Of a DNA stretch of 64,000 nucleotides, positions 8,133-15,577 are shown piece after piece. Positions within the stretch are counted from its first letter, which is position 1; each line of letters begins with the position of its first letter. Origin of the DNA: Candidatus Blautia intestinavium (GTDB taxonomy: Bacteria; Bacillota; Clostridia; Lachnospirales; Lachnospiraceae); NCBI GenBank assembly GCA_019113745.1, contig DXGV01000036.1:38152-102151 (forward strand), given 5' to 3'. The translations under genes were made by a program, and so were the position numbers. Below the pieces are notes generated by a model, which was not told the DNA's origin, did no database searches, and saw nothing but the letters and a program-made list of their open reading frames with translations.

Positions 8133-9089
8133 ATGGTTTCTATGAAAGATATCGCCAGGGAGTTAAATTTATCCCGGTGTACGGTTTCCAATATTCTGAA
8201 TAATAAGCTGGATCGTTACAGCTATCGTCAGGAAACCATTGATATGGTGAGAGCGAAAGCAGAAGAGATGGGATATGTGGTAAATAATCTTGCACAGTCC
8301 CTGAAAACAGGCTTTGCTAATATGATTGCTTTAGTTATTCCAGATATATCCAGTACATTTTATATAAAAATAATAAAAGAAATAGAGAGGCTGACATTTG
8401 AAAATAACTATGGTCTGCTTGTATGTGTGACGGAAGAAAGTTTGGATAAAGAGCGGAGAATGTTAGAGACTTTGAAAAAACGCCGTGTGGACGGAGTGAT
8501 TATAGCAGGCGTCTCTTATACGGAATCTGTGATTGACGAAAGTGCATATAAGGTTGTTATGTTTGACCGTATTATAAAAGATGTACAGGTTCCCACAGTG
8601 ACAGTGGATGACAGGAAGGCATCTTATGATCTTACCCGCCGTATTCTGGACAAAGGATACAGGCATCCGTTATTTATTGCTACATCATCTTGGGATTACA
8701 CTGTACAATGCCGTTTAAGGGGATTTCAGGATGCACTGCAGGAGTATGGTCTGACCTTTCGGCAGTCAGATGTTTTTTATAACTGCTTTAATGAATTTGA
8801 TTCTTATGAGCTGATAACAAAATTACAAAAAGAAGAAAGTGACAGATTTGATTCTATTGTCTCTACTACCAATGAAATTGTATTTGGAATTATGAAAGCT
8901 CTGGGAGATTCTTTTTCAGAGATTGGATATGGTGGATTCTATTCCTTTAATGGCTCTTCCTTCATGGGAGAGAAAATCTTAAACGTAATTCCTCCTCCGG
9001 ATATGGCAGAAAAAGCGTTTACGATTTTAATGGACCGGATTAAAGGAGAAACTGGTTATAATGCAGTTTTAGATGTAAAAATAGTATAA
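8133..9089 (+). CDS. Second LacI-family transcriptional regulator
   Basis: 318 residues with an N-terminal helix-turn-helix (MKDIARELNLSRCTVSNILN, about 4-23) and a LacI-type effector domain. The recognition helix (RCTVSNILN) differs from that of the first regulator (VMTVSRVLN), which fits two different operators in this locus. I infer that this one binds TATACTCGAGTATA upstream of the importer operon and of the second M24 gene. The effector domain is short for the family (family members usually run to about 330-345 residues), and the C-terminus ends soon after a LDVKIV strand. The start at 8133 has GGGGGA about 9 bases upstream. A weak half-site (ACTCGTATA) lies near 8038. Confidence 0.88.
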   Translation: MVSMKDIARELNLSRCTVSNILNNKLDRYSYRQETIDMVRAKAEEMGYVVNNLAQSLKTGFANMIALVIPDISSTFYIKIIKEIERLTFENNYGLLVCVTEESLDKERRMLETLKKRRVDGVIIAGVSYTESVIDESAYKVVMFDRIIKDVQVPTVTVDDRKASYDLTRRILDKGYRHPLFIATSSWDYTVQCRLRGFQDALQEYGLTFRQSDVFYNCFNEFDSYELITKLQKEESDRFDSIVSTTNEIVFGIMKALGDSFSEIGYGGFYSFNGSSFMGEKILNVIPPPDMAEKAFTILMDRIKGETGYNAVLDVKIV

Positions 9090-9170
9090 TGGAGAGGGAA
9101 GCTTTATAAAGATAATTTTGAAATAAAACAGTATTTAGATCGATGCGTGGATATATACATATATGAAAAA

Positions 9171-9266
9171 ACGGCAGATCGGTGATTATTTTACAGAGTA
9201 CCAGTAGTTTAAGCTGTTGGCAGTTAATTCTGTAAAAGATAACTCCGTTCTGCCGTATATTTTTTA
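9171..9266 (+). terminator. Long terminator hairpin after the second LacI gene
   Basis: ACGGCAGA (9171-9178) pairs with TCTGCCGT (9249-9256), and the stem continues inward (TTTTACAG near 9190 with CTGTAAAA at 9230). A U-run (9261-9265) follows. It is unusually long for a simple terminator. Confidence 0.6.
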
Positions 9267-9310
9267 GTGAAAATTTTAGGGAATACTATTGAAACTTTGC
9301 CAAAACTATA

Positions 9311-9338
9311 TTACAATTAATATACTCGAGTATATTAT
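9311..9338 (+). promoter_or_regulatory. Promoter of the second M24 gene
   Basis: A weak but plausible pair: TTACAA at 9311-9316 and TATTAT at 9333-9338, 16 bases apart, with the operator at 9321-9334 filling the spacer. This copies the architecture of the importer promoter at 2682. Confidence 0.5.
9321..9334. promoter_or_regulatory. Operator TATACTCGAGTATA, copy 3
   Basis: Identical over all 14 bases to copy 1 at 2690-2703, which places the second M24 gene in the same regulon as the ABC importer. Confidence 0.8.
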
Positions 9339-9385
9339 GAAAAATGGAACGCTGAAAGATGAAAATGTATTGCAGGAGGTAGAAA

Positions 9386-10564
9386 ATGAAACCTAAAATT
9401 GAACGTGCTGAGTTTTTAGATAGAATCAGAAAAACTCAGGAATTAATGAAACAGCAAGGAATAGATCTTCTTTTTGCTTATGGAAATGAAGCAGAGCCTC
9501 AGTTTATACGTTATTATAGCAATTACTGGCCAAATTTTGAACTGGCAGGTGTGCTGATTCCGGCAGAGGGGGAGGCTACTCTGATCATAGGGCCGGAAAG
9601 TGAAACTTTTGCATCATCCGTATCGCAGATTGAAAGAATACGCCGGGTTCTTGTTTTTCGAGAGTCTTCTGAACCGGAATACCCGGGCGCTGTATTATGG
9701 ACACTTACTGAGGTGATGAAAGAAGCTGTTGGAAGCATCAATGTTCATAGAATTGGTATTGTGGGGGGCTGCCTGATTTCTCACGTGGTCTATATGGCTT
9801 TGGAGGAAGCGCGGATACAGTTGGGTTCTCCGGAGTTTGTAAAAGCAGATACGCTAGTATCCAAGCTTCGGGCAGTGAAATCGCCAGCGGAAATCGCATG
9901 TATGAGAGAAGCATACAGAATTACACAATGCGCTATGAAAAAAGTGCTGGATACTATTCAGGTTGGAATGACAGAGGAACAGACCCGTGGCATTGCAGTG
10001 AGTACTATGTATAGTGAAGGCGCAGAAGGAGAGGCATATCCATGTTGGATTCTTGCCGGAGAGGGATCTAATCTTGCTATAGGACGCTGCCGGGGAAGAG
10101 AAATACATAACGGGGATCTGGTACAAATTCAGATAGGTGCAAGATATCAGGGATATGCTTCTACCATGGGACGCGCAGTAGTTATGGGAAAAGCGTCAGA
10201 TGTGCAGAAAAAACTGATAGAGGCAAGTCTGGCCGGACAGAAAGCCATTTTAGAAACAGCACGGGCCGGAATTTCCGCAAAAGCAGTTAGTGATGCTCAT
10301 TATCAGGCAATTCAAGCGCTGGGACAGGAAAAAAATATATTGTATGGCCCCTGTCATGGAACAGGACTGATGGAAGGGGAATACCCGTGGATCGAGTCTG
10401 ATTCAGATTTTCTCCTGGAAGAAGGAATGACATTCTGCAGTTGCGTTTATCTGGGTGATAATGAACACAAAATGGGAGTCCGGTTTGAGGATGGTTTTAT
10501 TGTAACAAAAACAGGAACGGAATCCTTTTCCGATTATCGAAGAGAACTTATTGAGATTGCCTAG
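9386..10564 (+). CDS. Second M24 'pita-bread' protein lacking metal-ligand aspartates
   Basis: 392 residues, paralogue of the protein at 1481-2656 with the same creatinase-type N-terminal domain and pita-bread C-terminal domain. The two metal-ligand positions are Gln249 and Thr260 (GDLVQIQIGARYQGYASTMG), so the dinuclear site is absent here too. His324 (CHGTGL) and Glu368 (VRFEDG) are kept. The two paralogues diverge in the active-site blocks, which suggests two related substrates or two steps rather than redundancy. AGGAGG precedes the ATG, and the gene lies under an operator identical to the importer's. Creatinase-like C-N bond hydrolysis is the nearest precedent; substrate unknown. Confidence 0.85.
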   Translation: MKPKIERAEFLDRIRKTQELMKQQGIDLLFAYGNEAEPQFIRYYSNYWPNFELAGVLIPAEGEATLIIGPESETFASSVSQIERIRRVLVFRESSEPEYPGAVLWTLTEVMKEAVGSINVHRIGIVGGCLISHVVYMALEEARIQLGSPEFVKADTLVSKLRAVKSPAEIACMREAYRITQCAMKKVLDTIQVGMTEEQTRGIAVSTMYSEGAEGEAYPCWILAGEGSNLAIGRCRGREIHNGDLVQIQIGARYQGYASTMGRAVVMGKASDVQKKLIEASLAGQKAILETARAGISAKAVSDAHYQAIQALGQEKNILYGPCHGTGLMEGEYPWIESDSDFLLEEGMTFCSCVYLGDNEHKMGVRFEDGFIVTKTGTESFSDYRRELIEIA

Positions 10565-10611
10565 CTGCCCTAAAACCGCATTTTTTGCAATATATCCCGC
10601 ATTTTATCCTA

Positions 10612-10639
10612 TGTACATTGGAAAAGAAACAGATATAAT
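10612..10639 (+). promoter_or_regulatory. Promoter of the dapF-like gene
   Basis: TATAAT at 10634-10639 with a weak -35 (TGTACA, 10612-10617) 16 bases upstream. The ATG at 10678 follows with GGAAGGA in front. Confidence 0.5.
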
Positions 10640-10677
10640 AGAAAATAAAGAATAACTGTGAAAGGAAGGACGCGGCT

Positions 10678-11526
10678 ATGGCAGATTGTTTGACTATGAT
10701 GAAATATCAGGGACTGGGGAATGACTATCTTGTGTTGGACCCCAATAAAAATGCGGCACATCTTCATGGAAAGAAGATCGCGCTTATGTGCCAGAGAGGT
10801 TTTGGACTTGGGGCGGACGGAGTGCTTTACGGTCCGGTGGATATCAATGGGAAAATGGGCGTGCATATTTATAATTCAGATGGAAGCGAGTCGGCCATCA
10901 GCGGCAATGGCGTTCGCATTTTTGCCAAATATCTGATGGATCACGGTTATGTAAAAGAGCAGAAATTCAGCATTGAGACTCTTTCAGGATCTATTGAAGT
11001 GGAATGCCTGAATAGCCGTGCTACAGAGTTCAGGGTAAATATGGGAAAGGCGTCCTTCCTTTCCAGAGAGATCCCGGTAACGGGAGAAGTCCGGGAAGTA
11101 ATTAATGAGGATTTTACTTTCCATCAGAAGGAGTATAAGGCCACCTGTCTTACGGTGGGAAATCCGCACTGTATTATTTTTATGGATCAGGTAAACGCAG
11201 AGATTGCCAGAGAGCTTGGCCCCTATGTAGAAAACGCGGATGAATTTCCAGAGAGGATGAATCTCCAGATCTGCCGCCGGATCGATTCCGGAAACCTGGA
11301 TATTGAAATCTGGGAGCGGGGTTCCGGTTATACAAAGGCTTCCGGAACAGGAAGCTGCGCGGCTGCGGCTGCGGCTTACCGTCTGGGTCTGGTAGAGAGA
11401 CGGGTCAATGTGAATCAGCCGGGCGGGATGATCCAGATTGATATTCAGGAAGACGGAACCCTTTATATGACGGGAAGCGTGGGATATGTGGCGGATATCA
11501 GCATCGCGGAAAGCTTCTTTTCCTGA
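10678..11526 (+). CDS. dapF: Diaminopimelate epimerase-like protein with Ser in place of both catalytic Cys
   Basis: 282 residues with full-length DapF architecture: two pseudo-symmetric halves, the N-terminal block KYQGLGNDYLVLD, the substrate-loop block NSDGSE and ERGSGYTKASGTG. In characterised DapF the two halves each give one catalytic cysteine (xCGNG and xCGTG). Here both positions are serine: Ser75 in AISGNGVRIF and Ser222 in KASGTGSC. The codons (AGC, TCC) confirm this, so it is not a misread frame. DapF normally converts LL- to meso-diaminopimelate for lysine and peptidoglycan. With two serines the usual thiol acid/base mechanism cannot operate unchanged, so activity or specificity may differ. 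The gene stands 40 bases before an MBL hydrolase gene. Family is clear; function is uncertain. Confidence 0.8.
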   Translation: MADCLTMMKYQGLGNDYLVLDPNKNAAHLHGKKIALMCQRGFGLGADGVLYGPVDINGKMGVHIYNSDGSESAISGNGVRIFAKYLMDHGYVKEQKFSIETLSGSIEVECLNSRATEFRVNMGKASFLSREIPVTGEVREVINEDFTFHQKEYKATCLTVGNPHCIIFMDQVNAEIARELGPYVENADEFPERMNLQICRRIDSGNLDIEIWERGSGYTKASGTGSCAAAAAAYRLGLVERRVNVNQPGGMIQIDIQEDGTLYMTGSVGYVADISIAESFFS

Positions 11527-11565
11527 ACCGACCGTAAATTGATAGAGAAAGGAACAGAGACTGCA

Positions 11566-12366
11566 ATGAAAATTACCATGCTTGGAACCGGAAATGCGCT
11601 GGTGACAGAGTGCTATAATACCTGCTTTGTCCTTCAGGATAGTGGGAGATATCTGCTGGTGGACGGAGGCGGCGGAAATACGATTTTGAGACGTCTGAAA
11701 CAGGCGGACTTTAACTGGATGGACATGCGGGAGATTTTTGTTACCCATAAGCATGTAGATCATTTGATGGGTATTGTCTGGATGATCCGGATGATCTGTC
11801 AGTATATGCGCCAGGGACAGTATCAGGGAGAAGCGTGGATATACGGACACGATGAGGTAACTGCCATTCTGAGCGAACTGGCGGATAAGCTTCTGTCTTC
11901 AAAGGATACCCGATTTATCGGTAAACGCCTGCATATGGAAACCGTCAGCGATGGGGAAGAGCGCCTGCTGCTGGGAAGAAAGACGACGTTTTTTGATATC
12001 AGGTCTACAAAGGCAAAACAGTATGGTTTCTGTATGGACATAGGCGGGGGCGATAAGCTGACCTGCTGCGGAGACGAACCCTGCAGCCCCTTTACGGAGA
12101 GTTATGCCAGAGGAAGTAAATGGCTGCTCCATGAAGCGTTCTGTCTTCATGATCAGGCGGATGTTTTTCATCCCTATGAAAAACATCATTCTACAGTTAA
12201 GGACGCCGGCGAACTGGCAGAAAGACTGGAGGTCAGGAACCTTCTCCTCTATCATACGGAGGATAAGAACATTATGAGAAGGAAAGAGCTTTACACTGCC
12301 GAAGGAAAGAGATATTTTCACGGGAATATTTTCGTTCCGGAGGATCTGGAGACAATTGAACTGTAG
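11566..12366 (+). CDS. MBL-fold metallohydrolase, RNase Z-like
   Basis: 266 residues of the metallo-beta-lactamase fold. The zinc motif HxHxDH is seen as THKHVDH (His61, His63, Asp65, His66), with the early loop DGGGGNTILRRL and later histidines in LLHEAFC and HHSTVKDAGELA. The glycine-rich start MLGTGNALVTECYNT resembles RNase Z/ElaC-type enzymes, but the tRNA-binding arm is not evident, so a phosphodiesterase or other hydrolase is possible. The start at 11566 is preferred over an upstream TTG at 11539 because AAAGGA precedes it by 12 bases. Probably co-transcribed with the DapF-like gene. Confidence 0.8.
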   Translation: MKITMLGTGNALVTECYNTCFVLQDSGRYLLVDGGGGNTILRRLKQADFNWMDMREIFVTHKHVDHLMGIVWMIRMICQYMRQGQYQGEAWIYGHDEVTAILSELADKLLSSKDTRFIGKRLHMETVSDGEERLLLGRKTTFFDIRSTKAKQYGFCMDIGGGDKLTCCGDEPCSPFTESYARGSKWLLHEAFCLHDQADVFHPYEKHHSTVKDAGELAERLEVRNLLLYHTEDKNIMRRKELYTAEGKRYFHGNIFVPEDLETIEL

Positions 12367-12384
12367 GCAGACTTGCCTCATCCC

Positions 12385-12413
12385 TTGCAGTTTTCTCCAT
12401 GATATGGTATGCT
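12385..12413 (+). promoter_or_regulatory. Promoter of prfB
   Basis: TTGCAG at 12385-12390 and TATGCT at 12408-12413, 17 bases apart, with a TG one base before the -10. A perfect 7-bp hairpin (CTTCTGC/GCAGAAG, 12470-12486) lies in the leader. Confidence 0.65.
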
Positions 12414-12525
12414 AACCGCAGGCGCGCAGAGGCGACGGCCGAAGCTGCGCGTATTTTTCGCCGGAATATCTTCTGCGGCGCAGAAGGGCGGGAAAAACAC
12501 AAATATTAAGAAAGAAGGTGAAGCT

Positions 12526-13645
12526 GTGGTTGAATTAGATCAGTTCAAGAGTATTCTTGCAACGTACACAGAACCATTAGTGGAAGTGAGGGATTCACTT
12601 TGACCTGGCTAATAAAGAGCAGAGGGTCGAAGAATTAGAGCGCGAGATGGAAGCGCCGGATTTCTGGGACGACGCGGAACAGTCTCAGAAAAAAATGAAG
12701 GAACTGAAAAGCCTGAAAGACGATATGGAAACTTATCAGAATCTGGTATCACAGATGGAGGATATGGAGACCATGATCGAGATGGGCTATGAAGAAAATG
12801 ATCCGGAACTGATACCGGAAATCCAGGAAATGCTGGATCAGTTTCAGAAAGATTTTGATAACATCCGGGTAAAAACTCTGCTGTCAGGGGAGTATGACAG
12901 CGAAAACGCTATTATTAAGCTGAACGCGGGAGCGGGCGGAACGGAAGCCTGCGACTGGTGCGGTATGCTGTACCGTATGTACAGCCGTTGGGTGGATCAT
13001 AAAGGCTTCAGCATGGAAGTCCTGGACTATCTGGACGGGGAAGAAGCGGGAATTAAATCTGTAACCTTCCAGGTAAATGGAGAAAACGCTTACGGTTATC
13101 TGAAGTCAGAGAAAGGCGTACATCGTCTGGTAAGGATCTCGCCCTTCAACGCCGCGGGCAAGAGACAGACTTCCTTTGTATCCTGCGACGTAATGCCGGA
13201 TATCAAGAAGGATCTGGACGTGGAGATCAATGACGAGGACATCCGCATTGATACTTACCGAAGCAGCGGCGCAGGCGGACAGCATATCAACAAGACGTCT
13301 TCCGCTATCCGTATCACTCATTTTCCGACAGGAATCGTGGTACAGTGCCAGAATGAGCGTTCCCAGCATATGAATAAAGACAAGGCCATGCAGATGCTGA
13401 AAGCAAAGCTTTATCTGCTCAAGCAGCAGGAAGAGGAAGAGAAGCTTTCCGGCATCCGCGGAGAAGTGACAGACATCGGCTGGGGCAACCAGATCCGTTC
13501 TTATGTTATGCAGCCTTACACAATGGTGAAGGATCACCGGACAAATGAAGAAACAGGAAATGTGGACGCAGTACTGGACGGCGGCATCGATATCTTTATC
13601 AATGCCTATTTGAAGTGGATCGCTCTGTCCAGGAAGCAGGCCTGA
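12526..13645 (+). CDS. prfB: Peptide chain release factor 2, with programmed +1 frameshift
   Basis: RF2 ends translation at UGA and UAA. The coding sequence is in two frames: 25 codons from a GTG start at 12526 (VVELDQFKSILATYTEPLVE, preceded by AAGGTG) up to CTT at 12598-12600, then an in-frame TGA, then the +1 frame from GAC at 12602 to the TGA at 13643-13645. The joined product is about 372 residues, the normal RF2 size. The stop-codon recognition tripeptide SPF (RISPFNAAGK) and the catalytic GGQ (SGAGGQHINKT) are both present. This is the well-known autoregulation: low RF2 slows stopping at the internal UGA and favours the shift. It is not a broken gene. Confidence 0.97.
12588..12604 (+). 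promoter_or_regulatory. prfB: prfB frameshift signal
   Basis: Slippery CTT TGA C at 12598-12604 with a Shine-Dalgarno-like GAGGG at 12588-12592 just upstream. The tRNA on CTT slips by one to TTT, bypassing the TGA. The Shine-Dalgarno-like element sits a little further away than in the E. coli site. Confidence 0.92.
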
Positions 13646-13691
13646 CGGCAAAGCGGAGTGCCTGACCGGGGTCTTTACAGCAAAAAAAAAC

Positions 13692-13720
13692 TTGCAGACT
13701 TTATTCAGGTATGATAATAT
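13692..13720 (+). promoter_or_regulatory. Promoter of the ACT-hom-lysC cluster
   Basis: TTGCAG at 13692-13697 and TAATAT at 13715-13720, 17 bases apart, with an extended -10 (TGA directly before). Transcription would start near 13727, inside the first arm of the hairpin described next. Confidence 0.7.
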
Positions 13721-13722
13721 AT

Positions 13723-13779
13723 CCCTCGTAGGAAAACAGGTGTCTTTTATAAACGGACATCTCCTGCGGGGGATTTTTT
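13723..13779 (+). terminator. U-tailed hairpin: prfB terminator or leader attenuator
   Basis: CCCTCGTAGG (13723-13732) pairs with the arm at 13763-13772, using G-U pairs, and an inner stem joins AGGTGTC (13738-13744) to GACATCT (13756-13762). Six U follow. It lies 78 bases after prfB and right at the predicted start of the next transcript, so it could serve either unit. Confidence 0.7.
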
Positions 13780-13828
13780 GTAAAGAGCCTGTGATTGGAC
13801 ATGGATTTTCAGGAATAGGACGAACATC

Positions 13829-14281
13829 ATGGAAAAACCAACAGAAAAAAAGAAATATTATGTAGTAAGAGAGCGGGCGGTGCCGGAGGTGCTTCTGAAA
13901 GTGGTGGAGGCTAAAAAGCTGCTGGATTCCGGAAGGGTACAGACGGTGCAGGACGCGGCGGAGCAGACAGGTATCAGCCGCAGCTCTTTTTACAAATATA
14001 AAGATGATATTTTTCCATTCCACGAACAGACCAGAGGGAAAACGATCACCTTTATTATTCAGATGGACGATGAACCGGGATTATTGTCCGGCGTGCTGCA
14101 GACGATCGCGCGATTTCACGGAAATATCCTGACGATCCATCAGAGTATCCCTATTAATGGAATTGCGACCCTTACCCTCAGTGTGGACATTCTTCCGGGC
14201 GAGGGAAATGCGGAAGCAATGGTAGAAGAAATTGAGCAGAGGGAAGGAATCCATTATCTGAAGATCCTGGGAAAAGAGTGA
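13829..14281 (+). CDS. ACT domain-containing protein (UPF0735/PheB-like)
   Basis: A 150-residue protein with an N-terminal helix-turn-helix-like segment (VQDAAEQTGISRSSFYKYKD, about residues 37-56) and a C-terminal ACT domain (about 70-148) of the type that binds amino acids. This matches the UPF0735/PheB-like family, which often precedes hom. It probably senses an amino acid and modulates an enzyme or the operon. It comes 50 bases before hom and begins the threonine cluster. The DNA-binding role of the N-terminal segment is inference. Confidence 0.85.
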   Translation: MEKPTEKKKYYVVRERAVPEVLLKVVEAKKLLDSGRVQTVQDAAEQTGISRSSFYKYKDDIFPFHEQTRGKTITFIIQMDDEPGLLSGVLQTIARFHGNILTIHQSIPINGIATLTLSVDILPGEGNAEAMVEEIEQREGIHYLKILGKE

Positions 14282-14331
14282 AAATGGATTTCTGCCGGAA
14301 ATCAAAATAAGAGACAACAGTGGAGGGAAAT

Positions 14332-15546
14332 ATGGTAAATATCGCAGTATTAGGCTATGGTACAGTAGGAAGCGGCGTAGTGGAGGTTATCAATACCAAC
14401 CACAAAAGCATCAATAAGCGCGCCGGCGCGGAAATTAATATTAAATATGTTCTGGATCTGAGAGATTTTCCGGGAGATCCTGTGCAGGAGATCCTTGTGC
14501 ACGATTATGAGATCATTGCCAACGATCCGGAGGTAGATATCGTTGTAGAGGTCATGGGCGGAATCGAACCGGCGTATACCTTTGTGAAGCGGGCGCTGGA
14601 GTCCGGAAAAAGTGTCTGCACCTCCAATAAGGCTCTGGTAGCCAAACATGGTCCGGAGCTTATGGAGATTGCCAGGGAAAAAGATATCAACTTTCTGTTT
14701 GAGGCAAGCTGCGGAGGAGGAATCCCTATCATCCGTGCGCTGAATTCCTCGCTGACAGCAGACGAAATTGACGAGATTACCGGAATCTTAAATGGAACCA
14801 CCAACTATATGCTTTATAAGATGAGCACGGAAGGTTCAGATTTTGACACTGTTCTGAAAGAAGCTCAGGAGAAGGGGTATGCGGAGGCTGATCCTACCGC
14901 GGATGTGGAAGGATACGACGCCTGCCGGAAGATTGCTATTCTTTCTTCTCTTGCATATGGTAAATTTTTGAATTATGAAAATATTTACACGGAAGGGATT
15001 ACAAAGATCACTCCGGAGGATATGGCTTATGCCGCCGAACTGGGAATGTCGATAAAGCTTCTGGCAACCAGCCGGAAGGTAGGCGGCGATTCCTTCTATG
15101 CAATGGTTGCGCCTTTCCTGGTTGGCAAAGAAAGCCCTCTTTACAGCGTAAACGATGTATTTAACGCTGTTTTTGTACATGGAAACGTTCTCGGAGACGC
15201 CATGTTTTACGGAAGCGGCGCAGGCAAGCTTCCCACCGCCAGCGCTGTGGTGGCGGATGTTGTGGACGAGGCAAAACATCTTCACAGAAATATCATGACA
15301 AACTGGACAAGCCGTCCTCTGGAGCTGATGGACTTAAGCCAGGTGGAAGGCAGATTTTTCGTCAGGGTAAAAGAAGCTACCGTAGAACAGGTGAAGGATA
15401 TTTTTGAGGACGTCCAGATTGTAAATCTGAAACAGCTTCCGGGCGAATTTGCGTTTATCACTTCCAAAATGAAACAGGGCGAATACCAGGAAAAAGTGAA
15501 AAAGCTGAATGGTAAAGTGATCACAATGATCCGCGTGAAGGACTGA
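14332..15546 (+). CDS. hom: Homoserine dehydrogenase
   Basis: 404 residues. It reduces aspartate semialdehyde to homoserine, the branch point towards threonine and methionine. The N-terminal Rossmann motif is VAVLGYGTVGSG-like (residues 4-13), followed by the dimerisation/catalytic region with GILNGTTNYML and AYADPTADVEG-type blocks. A C-terminal ACT domain (about 325-400) suggests feedback control by threonine. The start at 14332 is chosen because GGAGGG precedes it; a GTG at 14320 overlaps that site. Downstream are the proposed homoserine kinase and lysC, giving a near-complete aspartate-to-threonine cluster. Confidence 0.96.
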   Translation: MVNIAVLGYGTVGSGVVEVINTNHKSINKRAGAEINIKYVLDLRDFPGDPVQEILVHDYEIIANDPEVDIVVEVMGGIEPAYTFVKRALESGKSVCTSNKALVAKHGPELMEIAREKDINFLFEASCGGGIPIIRALNSSLTADEIDEITGILNGTTNYMLYKMSTEGSDFDTVLKEAQEKGYAEADPTADVEGYDACRKIAILSSLAYGKFLNYENIYTEGITKITPEDMAYAAELGMSIKLLATSRKVGGDSFYAMVAPFLVGKESPLYSVNDVFNAVFVHGNVLGDAMFYGSGAGKLPTASAVVADVVDEAKHLHRNIMTNWTSRPLELMDLSQVEGRFFVRVKEATVEQVKDIFEDVQIVNLKQLPGEFAFITSKMKQGEYQEKVKKLNGKVITMIRVKD

Positions 15547-15577
15547 AACTCAGGCACAGAGGAGGAATGAGATTATT

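Noticed and set aside
10678-11526. PhzF-type isomerase instead of DapF family
   Set aside because: The KYQGLGNDY start, NSDGSE block and xGNG/xGTG spacing follow DapF, not PhzF, although both cysteines are missing.
12526-13645. prfB read as a frameshifted pseudogene
   Set aside because: The break is at CTT TGA C with a Shine-Dalgarno-like site upstream, the standard programmed +1 shift of prfB; both parts join to a full RF2.
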